Notes: generated by a model not told the origin, from the letters alone. A DNA stretch of 64,000 nucleotides from Morinoia aosen (GCA_030386875.1 CM059562.1:62432201-62496200); one strand, 5' to 3'; counted from the stretch's first letter, positions 1 to 13,560 are shown. Numbers and translations are program-made.

Positions 1-933
1 AACACGATAAATTTCAAACCAGAGGTCGACACTAACACACTCAGCTGCTCAAATGGAGAAGAAATGTTCGTGCTAAAGCTACCATTGACTAAGCACAGCC
101 GCTCTAAAAATCATGACTGAGCCCAGCTTGCAATATTAACCTCATATTGAATGCTCCGGAAATGTGTAACTACAGTTGAATTTTGATTAAGAAATGGAAA
201 ATCTAAACATGCCTTGAACACACTGAATTTTTAGAGTAACAACATTTGAGTTCTGGTGTGCAGAATCGTACTTGAAGCCCTTTCAAAGCGATTCCACACT
301 TTTGAGATTCATTGAAAATGGAAAATGCATTGTTTAATAGTAGAATGGCGGTAGAAGAAATTCTGTCTCAATAACTTTCAAATGAACATTATTTACAGCA
401 CTTGAGGTGCATATTATGAGAAATCCATGCCCTGAAGAGCGATGTTTGAGTAATTTCTTGCTGCCACGGTCGCATAGGGCCGTACTGGCTATATACTGAC
501 TCATTTACTACAGGCCTTTGCATAGGTGAGCCAATATAATTATTAAGTAAACAAAAAGGGAACTTCTTGGTTGTCGGTATCAGCGTTTTTCATCAATAGT
601 AGAAATTTTATAGCTATCCATTACCAGAGCGTGTTCGATTCTATATCACAAGTTCCTAAAAAAACAGGTTTTCCAGCGTTTTCACCTTGTCTCCTAGGTT
701 AGATTTTCGAGTCTCATTCCTCAAAATCCATTCTCATCTCAAGCTACATAAATTTTATCAGACTTTTTATAAAATAAAATGAGAGGATGCGGTTGGGCGT
801 AGGCTTACAGAATCCTTATTAAATTTCTTCGCCCTTCTACCTGCGCTGGAATTTTATTTGTCGGCCATATCATACCAGCTATTTATGACCTAACCTTACG
901 TTACAAAGTATTAATTTTTATAAGATCATCCGT
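1..933. other. Anonymous AT-rich DNA
   Basis: No gene, RNA or mobile element is recognisable here. All frames are closed by frequent stops and no open frame reaches 60 codons. There is no conserved protein motif on either strand. Confidence 0.6.
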
Positions 934-1022
934 AGCAGACCTCGATAATCGCAGAACAGACGCTTCACATGGGACTACCAATAGCAGACCTCGATAATCA
1001 CTCAACAGAGGCCTCCACATGA
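934..1022. repeat. 49-bp tandem duplication, two copies
   Basis: A block beginning AGCAGACCTCGATAATC at 934 recurs at 983, giving a 49-bp period. The second copy has several substitutions but keeps the same order of blocks (AACAGA then TCCACATG or TTCACATG). The duplication abuts the GC-rich patch that starts near 1020. Confidence 0.8.
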
Positions 1023-1170
1023 AGCTGATGAGCGAGGACTATTTCCATGAGCGCTGCGGCACACGACGAATGTGCGGCTGAGCTGTCGCGCCGCGTGCGA
1101 CTCCGACCTCAGGGGCTGAGTGGAAGTCGGTGTCGGGCACCGCCGCATTAGAACTAATGGTTCCGAGGTG
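1020..1170 (+). other. GC-rich, CpG-rich patch; possible small exon
   Basis: This patch is clearly richer in G+C and CpG than its AT-rich surroundings. It holds a 34-codon frame from ATG at 1047 to TAG at 1149-1151, rich in Ala, Arg and Gly. A second ATG at 1157 runs into a good splice-donor consensus (GAG|GTGAGT, GT at 1168-1169). A first exon with CpG promoter is possible, but there is no recognisable protein, no TATA box and no acceptor that can be tied to it. A GC-rich repeat fragment would look the same. Confidence 0.2.
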
Positions 1171-2460
1171 AGTAACGGCCTGTTAGCTCTTTTACGTTTG
1201 TCTCAATGCGAAGAATATTAACTCCATTATTCAAACAAAAGCTGTCTCACATGCTCTCCGTGTTTTGATGTTTCTGTCTATTAACTTAACTTGCAAAGGT
1301 ACAGAACCTAATTTCTGCTCCGACCTGAGCGATAGTGTGGGTTGGGTATATTGTGTCTGTGATACTTGTATTAAAATCGAATCGAACATACGAACCAAAA
1401 AAGTCAACGGCCAAAACTCTGATAACATATTTTTATCGGTCTGATGCCGTGCTAGTTCCCCCAACATTTGTTTCCAATCCTAAGTCGTGGATAATACCAA
1501 TTGATAGACAGTGATGAAACACGCAATATTCATGTTTATTTCTATCTATCAAGCGTATGAAATTATCACAAACTTCATCAGTTTGAAACGATCGAAGAAT
1601 TGAACTCCTATGTAAAGAGCACGTTTATCTTGACTTGAAATATCTACCGTACACTAGTCAGTATGAACACACGCTTCAACAGGAGTTCATGCGATCTACA
1701 CACCACACGATCTACACACCAAGTGTCCAGAAAGCACCTCGTGCTTCATGTGTTTTTCTTAGATTCCAGTCAATTCACAATACAGGTGTGAATTTTGTTT
1801 CAATTTATGTTAGTCATAAATTTTTGGATTTTTTGGCCGAAATTTCCATCAATAACAAGACGAGTTCAAGTCAGATCTATGATATTTCTTCAAGAGTACA
1901 AATTATGAATAGATTTATATTGCAATGAACGTAATTAGAAAATGCAATAAAAATAAAATTGTGAGTAAATAATATGAGAAATTAGAATTGAAATTTCATC
2001 TGATTCGTATGCCATAGTCGTTGATAACACACTTATACGTTTTGAATGGAGATCTCTCATTGTATTATTTCTAGATTACCTAGTAAATGGAGATCTGGGG
2101 GCAATGAGTATCAAAAGACGAAATAAAATTATTGACCGAATATTTCTGAAATTTCTGAGAGAAACGAAATTAAAATTTACAGATAAAAACTAACGTTGAA
2201 GAGCAACCACTTCTTGAAACTCGAAATTTGTCAGCACTGTTGCTGGAAATTAAGTTTCACTTAGAATTCATTGAGAGAAAAATATGTTTCATTCTATTCA
2301 GCAAGAAATTGCAATTGGAGAATGCAAAAACACTTTTTTTCAATTTAAACTGTTTCTATAGAACGATTTTCACTCAATTGTTCGCGATGGCTGCAGTGTT
2401 CAGAGTTTCTTTTGGAACTCTAACCGGAATAAATTGAAGTGCTCTATTATAAGTAGAACA
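1171..2460. other. Anonymous AT-rich DNA
   Basis: Nothing recognisable. The longest frame is a 97-codon plus-strand run (1635-1928) of low-complexity composition with no family resemblance; at this base composition it is expected by chance. Confidence 0.55.
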
Positions 2461-2510
2461 GACATGGATGAAGCCAAGACATGGATGAAGCCAAGACATG
2501 ATGAAGCCAA
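2461..2510. repeat. 17-bp tandem repeat, three copies
   Basis: The unit GACATGGATGAAGCCAA occurs at 2461 and 2478 and, with one G deleted, at 2495. The near identity suggests a recent slippage event. Confidence 0.92.
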
Positions 2511-3468
2511 GATTCATGTGCCTATAATTTAGGAAATATGTGCCACGTTTCAATGCACTGCACTTTGTAACTGCAGCTGCATCATGACCAAAGCGAAGAA
2601 TAATATCCCGTTGCTGCATTTTCCTGACAGCTGAAGATATGGTTTCTTTTATAGATAAAAGATTGTTGGCATCATTCAAATGTTTCTTGTGTATTACTAT
2701 GGAGATAAGTCTACGTTCCTTCCACATATCGAAGTTGAGCGTTGGGTTTCTTTAAATTTGAAATTTGTCTGCCGACCATAGGTGATGTTTCTGCTAATAT
2801 TGTGCTGATATGAGAATCATTTCAACGACGCATTTGCAAGAAATTTATTCATTATGTGATAAGATATAACAAATAATATGAATGAATAAGAATCATATTC
2901 CTGTCATAGAGGCACATTCACTGAGAACTTTTCTTTAAACGAGATGATCCCGGCATCAAATTAGCTGCTGAGAAAAGTTCCAGCTCGGAAAAGTACTTGC
3001 TAAGAATGTTCTGTTGGGAAAACTTCCTTCGCAACGTAGGTAATTTGTAGCCGACTTATTCTTAACTGGTTTTTACACCCTATGCGATAACCCATTGTTG
3101 ATAATACAAAATAAGAAGCGATTTTTGCTGAGAAACAGAACATTAGAGTTCACTTATTCATGAGTTTCAAGCTGCAACCCACTCACAAATGCCCTAGCAA
3201 GCCAAACTAAATATTTGTACAGTTATGCTGCGTTCCAGTGGTATTTAGCGACAAAGGACAGTGATACTTATCGTCAAAGGAAACCGGAATGCTTTCACCT
3301 AATGCATCTCCTTGAAGACTGCCCAAAGGTGCCACTTTTTACAGGTGAGTTGTGTGTGTGATATCAGGCGAGTCTGGCGAGTAAGCTGATCTCAAAGCCT
3401 CGGGCATGGCGTAGTGCATTCGTATGAAATTTTTCTAGAGAGGTGGAACCCTATCAGGTTCAGAATGG
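2511..3468. other. Anonymous DNA
   Basis: No gene or element recognised. A TTTTTACACCCTATG stretch near 3073 faintly resembles the inverted-repeat end of mariner-type elements, but no partner end was found. Confidence 0.5.
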
Positions 3469-3705
3469 CTAACACTTTGACTGCAACGTGCGCCACCGGT
3501 GGCCACGAAGGGGACTTTCACTATGCTGCTGACCGACCAGTAGTCACAAACTCAATTTTCATAAACACTCAACTAAAGCTATATAAAGGCATGCTGAAGT
3601 TGACGTTTGCTATTTTCAAACTTACTTACTACAATTGTTTTCTAATTTGAGTAGAATATTGGACTTCATTAATCGTTATCATTATTATATAAGAAAGTTT
3701 TAGCC
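3469..3705 (+). mobile_element. piggyBac-like MITE, copy 1
   Basis: The left end reads TAACACTTTGACTGC, close to piggyBac-family ends, which lie next to TTAA. The body shares CCACCGGTGG, a CTGACCGACCAGTAGTC block and an AACTCAATTTTCATAAA block with copy 2 (12670-12899), and the CTGACCGACC block with copy 3 on the minus strand (33666-33894). The expected right end near 3700 is decayed. A second, better right end (GCGGTCAAAGTGTTAA) lies at 3988-4003, and a 12-bp direct repeat GGACTTCATTAA (3661-3672 and 3965-3976) precedes both. About 290 bp thus seem inserted or duplicated near the right end. There is no coding capacity, so movement would have needed a transposase from elsewhere. Confidence 0.7.
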
Positions 3706-3964
3706 ACCCTTAACCACGACAAAGATGTTCCAAGAGAGGAAGGAGGAAGGCACCATTTAGTATGGAGTTGAGGGAATGCGGAATCTATGCACAAGGTGCA
3801 CAGAAACAGTAAGGCACAAAAGAAGTTCATGAAACAAGAAAAAGGTGAAGAAGAAAGTAGTAGGTGCTGAAAAAGATGGTCCTTAACAAAACAAAAACCT
3901 ATTCTATCACAACAAAAAGGTAGCCTACGTAACCTTTAGCTCGGGCCCTCACATGGCTCCCCTG
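3673..3964. other. Segment between 12-bp direct repeats in piggyBac-like MITE
   Basis: About 290 bp lie between the two GGACTTCATTAA repeats. The first ~30 bp still align with the end of the MITE; the rest is purine-rich and matches nothing recognised. The 12-bp repeats could be a target-site duplication made by a retroposon, or the trace of a partial element duplication. Confidence 0.4.
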
Positions 3965-4003
3965 GGACTTCATTAACCAATAATATTGCGGTCAAAGTGT
4001 TAA

Positions 4004-7000
4004 AGGAGAGCGTGGTGCGATACAGTGGCACGCGAATCTTCAGGGGACGAACATAAACTGCTGGAACGAACGAGCGGCCTAAAGACAACGGTGGAGCACT
4101 TCCAGCTCACCTGAGCCCATGAATCATGAGTTGTTCAACTGTTTAGAAAAATACCAAAGCTGTAGAGATTTCTATCACATTGTTTCTCTTTCCGAATTTT
4201 TGAAGTTCTCTACAAGGTACCTATAGATTGTGAGTGTGAAAAGTAGTATGATTTAAATTCTTTTGACATGAAGATACAGATGGAATCCCAGATATTAATT
4301 TTTTATACCATCACATTATTACCCTGACCAGTGACCTCAAATGTTTCTCTCATTCTTTTGTCGAAAGGTAGAGTAAATTTCGTTAGTGTATCGGCCGTAA
4401 ATTGCGAAATATTTCTATTTTGAAATCGAGAGATAAAGAATAAATGTAACGATCAGTTTTTGCTTTAAAATTTACGAGGCATACGTATGTAAAATGTGCC
4501 TTCCCTTTGACCTGAGTGCCAGGAATTGGAAATGGGAATTATGGGAAAACTTTTAGAAAATGAAATCTTAATTATGTTCGTGACTGCACAGACTGGCAGT
4601 GAGTGGCATGTGTCTACCTCATTCTTTTGAAAAGATGTTTCAGGAGGTAAAAAAATTAGCCAGAGTGAATGTCGATCATGAGTTACAAACTTTTGGACTT
4701 CAATAACGGATCACATTAAGCGTTGATTTAAATAATTTGCTAATTACGATAATAGGCGAGTGTTAATAAGATTACGAGGATAAATTTTGGTGCTTTCTAG
4801 AATGAATTTGAAAAAATCTAAAGAGCGGACAGCTCTAAGTGCACACCATCTAGAAATACACAAGCCTTTACAAATTAATTTAAGAAATCACGTCAGCATT
4901 GCATTTAAAAGTGAATAGTAAAGCAAAAACATCTGATAGGAAGATCATTTTAATTTGATTAGAAAATCATCAGTGCAGTCAAAAATAAACGCTTCGGACA
5001 ATCGTTCCATCTTTAGCAGGTGTTCCGTGGCAAATCATATGAAAGATAATTAACCTGCAACATACCAAAAACTACTATTCGAAAATTAAATCTCCGTTAG
5101 AAGAAGCTGTCCTGGACAAAAAATATTAATATAGAATCGAGAAAAAAAATAAGATATGGAACAAGAAAATAGAGAAAAACAGTACTAAGGAACAATTTGT
5201 TTGCCTCTAAGGAGAGGAAGTCACTTTGTGCATCAATTAGGGCAGGTTCAGTAACAATAACATTAGGCTTACAAGTAAAAATAATTAAACTATCGATTTC
5301 TATTTCCAGAAGCTTGTTTCCAGACAGCTCACTATACGTTCCAATTTTCTGTGCACCGGAAAAACACTTCCTCGTGTTTAGATACCAGTTCCGAACGCGT
5401 CGATTTTTAGCAAATATTCTTTGGAAGAACGATTAAAAAATAATAACCCTTCAACGCACCTTCAAATATTCATAGATATTGAATTCTCCATAAAAAAGGT
5501 ATCTCGGAAACAGAAGACAACAGGAAGCTTTTGCGCCGCTTCGCACCGAGCCGTCGTCGGCCCCTCGATCATCAAGATGAGGAGTGTTTCGAGTTTGTGT
5601 GAAGTTTCAATACTTTTACTTTCATTAGACATTCGATGTTTTGCGACCGGCTGTTAGGAATAGTTTTCCCTCATTTACCATCAATAAGTTAATAAATGAG
5701 TTTATACCTAGAATTTTCGTCTTTTCTGCAGTTCTGAGTTGAACTCAACAAGCACTTTTGATGAGGTACTTTGTATTGAACAGCAATCGATGAAATTAGC
5801 TAAAAATGTTTAATAATACGTCATCGTATCTCTACTTCGCATAGTTTGAAATTGAAATCTTCAATAAATAGTACCCTAAGTACCTCCTCTCTTTTTCTCA
5901 CAAACTCACAATTTATTGGCATAGTTTTTCACTTTTCTTTATTTCAACCAACCATGCGTAGTTCCTTCTATTCTTTGGTCATTTTTTTCCAGATGAGGAC
6001 AATTTCTTTTTAAGGAGAGTTTCACAACACGGCAGATTTTCGTATTCGTTGTAATTTAGCTATCTCTTTATTGTTTTCTCTTAGGATATCTGCAGTACAT
6101 AGATGGACTTTAAGGCCCCAAAATGTTTATTCTTTCACTATTGGCTTCTTAAATTTTATTAAAAAACCTCGCATTTAGCTGTTTTTGTGTTAAAAAATAT
6201 GTTTGTCGAACCACTGAAATTTTAACTCGTTTAGTGGCACATTTAAGGCAAAAGAATCAGAATCAAGCTCAGTGAAAGACAAACTCATAACTCAGTCAGG
6301 AACTTTTTTTGACAGCAGAGGACTTTCACTCATTTTTTATCTTAACGGTCGACTTACAGTATATGCGGCTTACTTTTTCCAGTTGTTATAGACAGAAAAA
6401 GCCTCTTGTGAAAACAAAAGACGAGGTAAGTCCATCAAATTAGGCTTAAAAATATTTAAAAAAATTTGATCATTTTAATCAATATTGCGAAATTTACATA
6501 GAGGCGGACAATGGACATCAGGAATTTTATTGAAGGCAGCGTATCAAAAGTAAAAATAACGATGAAAATTACATTGAAATTTCACATTCAAGTGATTTAA
6601 GCAGAGGTGGAGCACACAATCATCACCAAATCCAATGAAAAGTACGAATATTGAAGAGAACTTGCGATTTTATCTTCCCATTTCAAGAGTATATATTTCA
6701 AATTACCATCGAGAAATAATGATACGTTTTTTCTGTGATGAAACAAAAAAAAACTGCCTGCGAAAACTTTAATTAAAATTTCAAAGCTTCCCTGAAGGAA
6801 TTTATGCGCTAGAAAATAAGGATATGGAAGTACAACTTGTGGATTATGATTATTTTAGAGAAAAAGTACAAGGATGGGATAAAATGGAGACTTAGGAGCA
6901 ATTAGTGCAATCAATTACCTATCAAACTTGGCAAATTGGTTTCGTTTTTAATTAGATTGTAAATTGTTTTATGATGCTAAAAATATCGATGGAGGATTTC

Positions 7001-7018
7001 AGGTCAAGATGAAATTCC
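4004..7018. other. Anonymous AT-rich DNA
   Basis: No gene recognised in about 3 kb. Two overlapping frames of 79 and 78 codons (5197-5436 and 5421-5657, plus strand) lack any family signature. A short CpG-containing patch near 5535-5580 is not enough to call an exon. Confidence 0.5.
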
Positions 7019-7049
7019 ACTCGTGATCTGGCATAGCCAGATCACGAGT
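7019..7049. repeat. Perfect 14-bp-stem hairpin
   Basis: ACTCGTGATCTGGC (7019-7032), loop ATA, then its exact reverse complement (7036-7049). It is not followed by a T-run and the context is eukaryotic, so it is not a bacterial terminator. It could be a decayed transposon end, a cruciform or chance. Confidence 0.85.
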
Positions 7050-10000
7050 TCCTTCCTAAATACATTCTGAATAGGGATTCATGGCTTTGTCGTGTTTAGT
7101 TTATAATCTGTGTGAATTAGTATTTAGATATATGAGTTGCGAAGAAAAACTTCGCCTTTGGAAGTTTCAAAATAATTAATAGTCTTATTTTCTTTTCCAG
7201 TCTTCGCAGCTGAGAAAATGCCTGAACTGAATATGGACATTTCCTATTCCAGCAAACGCAGCTCCGAGATGTGTGTGAAAGCAGAGAGGGTTAGTAATAT
7301 TTCGTGTGGAAAACAAGTGAAGTCATATTCATTGTGGAGCGGAGAAGCAACACTCGTTACCCTCTTTTCACAAACGTTACTGGTATCGAAATAAAATTCT
7401 TGGCTAATGTTTATTGTCAAAAAGGGAGAGTGGTCCAATGTGATGCTCAGTTTGGGATTTGTGTAGCCACTCACTATTTTTGGTAATCACATCGTCACTT
7501 TGAGAAGATGGAAAAAAGTAGCAGAAATGAGACGATTCTCGGCTGCGAGAAGTTCTTTTCTCAATCAATTCTCAAAAGATTTTCGATGGCTTTCGAATCA
7601 TAAATTTTCAGTTTGATCGAAAATGTCAATAAAATTCTGCTGCTCAAAAGTTTGTCAAATTCAAAATTTTTCTTAAATAAATATTGATAATAAATAAATT
7701 AATAGTCAACTATTCATTCATCGTAACCAAATGAAAAATTCAGCTCGGAACAATTCGACCTGTGAAACAAGACCCATGACCGTGTCCTTAATGGAATAAT
7801 ATGTTTTTTGAAATAAAGTGAACACATATTGTGTGTTCCATACGTCTTATTTCTTGTGCTACAAATTTAAGCAAACGCAAAATGTACACACATTTCCATA
7901 TTCTCCAATATGATTCCTTTCACTGTGTTCGAATGTCTTCCTTTCTGCCCAAACGCTCGTCTTACAAAGCCAAGTCGTTAATGGTCGAAATTTCTATCCT
8001 TTTCTGTCTTGCAGATGAGCTTTTCAAGCGAAAAAATTGACCGGGGCTGTCGGAATGAGTCATGCATGGAAAATGGGACGGATTTTTTGAAAAAGACTCG
8101 TCCCTTCTTGCATTCGAACAGATGGTTTTGCCCGTAATTATTCTTCGAAAAGTGCGGTAATGACACAATACTCAGAAGTTGTAACATAATTAAAATTTCA
8201 AACACGGGCGTAATAAACCAAAAATGTATTGAATGCCGAGCAAAACGTTAGAATTCAACGATGAAGCTGTCAAATTTTCTTAGTGACAGCTTGTAGTTAT
8301 GTTGGTATGTATTGAGAGCTGCTCCTACAGCTACATCATAGTCACGCTCTAGAATGGTTTTGATAGTGAACTGTCACGAGTTCTAGTTGGCTATGACGCC
8401 GCAATCTTTGTGCGACACACGCTGTTTTTGGGTCACACCAGTGTTTGATAATGGAAATATTCATACTGCTGCAGGTTAGGGAAGAGATAATCGATGGCGC
8501 AGAGCAGATAGTATAATAAGCAGAAATGCTTTCTACAGAGTTAGTCGTAGCATATGAAGATTCTACGTAATGTGTTAGAATTAATCGTTCAGTTTAACAC
8601 CTATTCCTAAGCCAAAAATTATTTTAATCATCTACGTACGAGCGATTTCTGGATCTCGAACTGTCCCTGTCTGAAACTATGATCATTTGACGTCCTGTAG
8701 TACACTGACACTTACCGTTGGTCGATTGCGCTAGGTTGGTGCACTCAACGCACTGAAGGACAATTGAATAGAAATGAAGGAAATGCATGCACACTGCTTC
8801 AAAATTCTCCTCTACGATGGATGGACCTTTCAGATCGTACTATGGTTAGTGGAAGTAATTGCTTATGCGAATTGAAAAATTTTTGTTTCTACGTTTCTCT
8901 TTTGTTTTCTCCACATCATCAAGTAAGTCACGAAACTCTGAGATGAGTTCAAACTCAGTGTGCTTGGATACTGAAATTTGATTTTCGAGGTTTAAAATTG
9001 CTTACAGCAGTTGGCCAGATCTTATTCTTCGTAAACTACTGTCAATAAATAGAGACTTTAGGTCCAACGATGAAAGAAGTCATTTCCTTCACGACAGCAA
9101 TGCACCAGCGAAATACATAAGCACACGTATGTTGAACTCACAGGTGCTATGCTGTTGTGAAAAACGGACGGCGAACCGAGTCATATACGCGGCCTTGAAG
9201 CACGGCTCGCTTCTATCTCTATCCATTGTCGAGTCCGAAGCCGCAAAAATATCCTTTCAACTTGTGTTCTGAGCGTCTTCGAAATGTCTTTGATTTACAA
9301 GTTCAATTTTACGCGAGATATTGAAACGCAGCTCTACGTCTTTGTCTCTGAAACTGGTGGCCAAGTAAACGCTGGGGAAGGTTTGAGCTCTGATTATTTT
9401 TTTATTCAGTCAAACAAATTGACCCATGGCTTGGTATTTGTGAGAATTGGTTCATTTCGTGCTTGCTTTTCTGCATATTCGTCACCTATATAGAACGAGG
9501 GTTGAGCATCAAACTTGCTGTCGATTTTGGTCCCGTATATGCGGTATTTCCCAATGTAACCATAGAGAAAAGGAAATATAGCGAAAAGAGATCACGGAGG
9601 TGAACTTTTCATTGTGCTAGTATATTCCTCACGATTGGTCTCTCATCAGGTTAATATGCTGAACTACCTATCTGTACCCTGCAAGTGTAATAGTTGAGAA
9701 ACCGGTGGAGGACTTAATTTTCATTCTCATCTTAAGAAGAAGTTGTTTGGCTGCCTGTCGTTATTGTGATTCCGCATAGCTTAATTCAGGCACGCGACTT
9801 CTTTTTTCAACCCAACCTTCCAGTTAAGAATGAAAAAATAGCTTGTTTATGATTCTTTTGGGTACCACGCTTTGATCGCCTACATATGCATATATCTTGC
9901 GTAACTCTGCGATTTTAGTTTAGATAATTATAAGATAATTTTTAGATAATTCTCAGTTTCGCTCATTTTTTTGTCCCGGTCAAAATTGATTTTGAGTTTT

Positions 10001-11231
10001 GAAGCTATTAGATCGTCGTAGTCGAATTTTTGCTTCTCTGCGTTAATATCTTAAAATCGAGTACTTGTATTTTCATTAATATTTCTCAACTGTTTCTTCA
10101 GTTATACTGGATAGGTCATAACTATCCATGTATATTGATTGAGACTTTTTCAGCTTGTACCGTAGAATTTAAACCTAATGTATTGTACAAGTCTTTTCTT
10201 CAAGATGCTTTCGATGCATCAGCTTTAGATTTAGAAACAAAGCTGATGAAAAATTGTTATAAGTAGTGTCTTATCACACTTCGTGAATCCCAACACGTCT
10301 TAAGTGATCATTTTTTCTTGGTTTCTCTACAGATAGCATCGTATTTTATAGATGACCTTGAATGAGCCATTTAGATGTGAGTTTACATTTTTAATTACTT
10401 ACTGCCAAAATCGTGAAACTAAAACTTCCATCGAATAGTGTCTAAAATCTATAACGTGATCGAAATGGAGCAAACTTCAGTTGTGCAGGCCCTCTAGCGA
10501 GTGAAGATAGTAGGACTAGTCTGAGCAATTAATGATTTCAGGAACTACTTTCATCAGATGTAAGTGAGCAAGATCCGAAGTAGAAAATTTGGATTCACTT
10601 AACGCCAGAGCTCTTGCACTTTTCAGTGAAATTCAATCGGTTCATAATATCGCACATTTTTCGAGTGCACTATGATGAAAAATCAAAACAATGGCAACAA
10701 CAAAACAATAGAAGTTGAATGGAATGATCGTGTTAATGTAAAAACAGGGCCAACAGAAAAGCAAATTAAAAGATAATCTCATCCTATAAAAGAACCTCTG
10801 AAAGAGCTACACAAATAATGAGTTTGTGGCGACACGTCACTGTCTTCGAAGGCCTTTATCACCGGGGCATTAGGCCAGAGATCCTTCCATTCGAACTCCA
10901 TTAAAACAAGCAGAGAGTCGCCGCTGAAAACTTCACCCCAGCACCTCGAGTGAGGTAACCGTCGGCGTGCGTGTCTAGCGTTCAAAACTCATTGATTTAT
11001 TCCTAAAACATAACCTACTGGAATTGGTTTTGATGAATGACTGAAGTTTTTTCGGCCACTAAATTTAGATTTTTGCAGCAATGTATTCTGGTTATTATTT
11101 TGTTTTGATGCGGAAAAGTTATTTGACTCAAACTTGCAAGAATTCTACTGCGCTCTCAAAAATGGATGCAACTTCACAAGAAGAAAAAGAATCAACGAAG
11201 CTTGAAAACAGTAATAAAAAACTAAAAAAAC
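7050..11231. other. Anonymous AT-rich DNA
   Basis: About 4.2 kb without a recognisable gene. Frames of 60-78 codons occur on both strands, overlap each other and show no conserved motif. A GC-richer spot near 9165-9245 contains several CpGs but no exon signal that can be supported. Confidence 0.5.
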
Positions 11232-11257
11232 AGAAAGAAAGAAAGAAAGAAAAAGAA
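11232..11257. repeat. GAAA-type microsatellite
   Basis: A short run of about six (GAAA) units sits in a longer A-rich stretch (11200-11270). The 71-codon frame covering it is Lys/Glu-rich only because of the repeat. Confidence 0.85.
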
Positions 11258-12669
11258 ATAGAAAAACAGCTTATTTCCAATAAAGTTTATTCATGAAATG
11301 TATAACATTGGGATTTAGAACATCTTAAGATCAGATTCTTAGTTGATATTCCTACATTGTTTTAGTAATACCCACATCAAATGTCGAAACAAATGATTGA
11401 GAGAAAATCACGAAAAAATGCATTCATATACCTTAATATTAAGATCCTTAGTTGATATTCACACATGAGTATCGTAAGACCTACGGCAATTGTCGGAACA
11501 AATGCATGAGAGAAAAACACGAAAGATGCGTTCCTTTCGTTGCGTTAATCTGATTTTGGCAATGCATATAAATACAAGTAACTAAAAAACAAAATAGGAC
11601 AGAGATCCTTCCATTTAACATAAATGGCATAAACAATATGGTGTGACAGATAAAAGTGATGGGTAGTATAAAAAAATATATGGAAAAAAGCGTCTGTCTT
11701 CATTTTGCGCATAAAATTAAACATTACCCTTCAATTCATTTATTTTCCCAGGCCTTCTTCTGCCTTAATCATTTCTCAAGACCATAAGAATTTCATTTTT
11801 TTCTTCAGTCCCTCATATTTTCTTGCGTCGTGAAATAATCAACCCTTGTACTACACTATAGTTAACAGAGATCGAGGACTGCTGTACGGTGATTGGAGTT
11901 TTGATTATTGCAGTCTCTCAGGAGCGTACGCACTGACCGCTGCCTCCAATTGTGCAGAGGGATGGTTCTTAGGATATATCATTACATCAGAAGGCGTCCC
12001 GTGGTACTGATTGGTTTATGTACAGCCGTAAGTATGAAATCATGTACTCATCAGGGTTGATAATGAATCCGATTATGAATCTGTCGAGGTATACTCTGCT
12101 TTTTGTGTAATTTTAGCTTCACACATTCAGAGTGTTCCCAGACTCAACTGAAAATTATTGTTTATGCTCATCTATAAGCCCTATATTTTATTCTATGATT
12201 ATTTGAAGTGATGAATTTCAATGAAATTAATTTACTGTGCTTGAAATTCTTTGGAAAGAACATCCTCCCTGCATAAAATAGATTTATATTAACAAAAATA
12301 AACAGAATTGCAGCGAAACTTTATGCTTTTGCTGTCTAATTTTCCACAAAACGGCGACAGTAAGGCCATATCACTTTCATATAGTTCATTCCTACCAGCA
12401 AAAACAAGTTGAGTCGTAACAATGTATCATCGGGTTTAGTCTGGTCTGTTCTATTTTCTGGAATTAAGTTCGGTCTACAGAAATAATGATAAATTGGAAT
12501 TCATTTTCCACCAGTAATTAAGCTCTGCAACTCATGAGACTTTATGTACATGAGAGTATTTTGTATTCGTACATGAATTTACAGCCATAGTTTAAACATT
12601 TAGAAAAAATTCCAAACTCGAGTAGTTTATTTGATCTTCAGTTTTTTTAGTCCTCATTTATCTCAAGCT
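11258..12669. other. Anonymous AT-rich DNA
   Basis: No gene or element recognised. Two loosely similar AT-rich segments near 11330-11400 and 11440-11520 share short blocks (GTTGATATTC and an AATTGTCGGAACAAATG-like block), suggesting an old local duplication of about 110 bp. Confidence 0.45.
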
Positions 12670-12899
12670 TTAACACGTTAAGCGGCATGTGAGCCACCGG
12701 TGGTACACACAGGGAATTTTTTATAATGCTACTGACCGACCAGTAGTCGCAAACTCAATTTTCATAAATACTTAGTCAAAGTTAAATGAAGGCACAATTC
12801 AGTTCACGTTGGTTATTTTAAAAAAAGCTCGCTAAAATGGTTTTAAAATCTGAGTTGCGTATTGAACTTTAGTAATTATTATAACAGTTAACGTGTTGA
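12670..12899 (+). mobile_element. piggyBac-like MITE, copy 2
   Basis: About 230 bp bounded by TTAACACGTT on the left and AACGTGTTGA on the right, so the ends are inverted repeats carrying the TTAA-type border of piggyBac elements. Inside are the family blocks CCACCGGTGG and CTGACCGACCAGTAGTC. This is the most complete plus-strand copy in the window. There is no open frame, so it is a non-autonomous element that needed a transposase in trans. Confidence 0.75.
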
Positions 12900-13560
12900 G
12901 CCAGTGTATGTTGAGGAAAAATTTCTAATCAAGGCTGGTTCTGATTTGTTCGACCTGATTGCATGATTTCAGTTTTTGAGCAGATAAAGAACACGTTCAA
13001 ATTGGGTTATCGATGTTAAGAATGAACCATAATTTCTCTACTTACATGTTCTCAGATATAAGGTAGTTGATGTAAGGTGAAACTTAAGTAAGAAGAGGCA
13101 CGGTAGCTCCTCTATGTGCTCCTCGTTCAGTATGAGGTTAAGACATATAAGCCGTGACGCACAGATTTTTGTTGCCTGCATGTATTTCATCATGCAGTCT
13201 CAAATTATGTGGTTTTTAACTAGGACTGTAATGACGAAAAGGGGAAAAAAATAAGGAACGTTTTTCTGAACCCTCTTTAATGAAATAATTGAAGTACAGA
13301 AAACTGTAATATTACAAGCATGCAGGAACTAGCGCTTATACTTATTTAACCATTCTTAAATTACGCAGAGATCAATGTCTTTGAAACTGAGTGAATCTAT
13401 ATCTAAAGTGGGTAATTACGGACTGAGCATTAGACACAGATTTTTACCAATTTTCTGGAACATAAATTTCTGATCGAAGAGAGGCAAACTGAAGGTTAGG
13501 TTAACATCGGCATCTTTGGGATGCTTTATTTCCAATCAAGCCTGATACATATGATCTTAG
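12900..13560. other. Anonymous DNA
   Basis: No feature recognised between the MITE and the palindrome at 13.56 kb. Confidence 0.5.

Noticed and set aside
7019..7049. Hairpin as a transcription terminator
   Set aside because: Context is eukaryotic and no T-run follows the stem.
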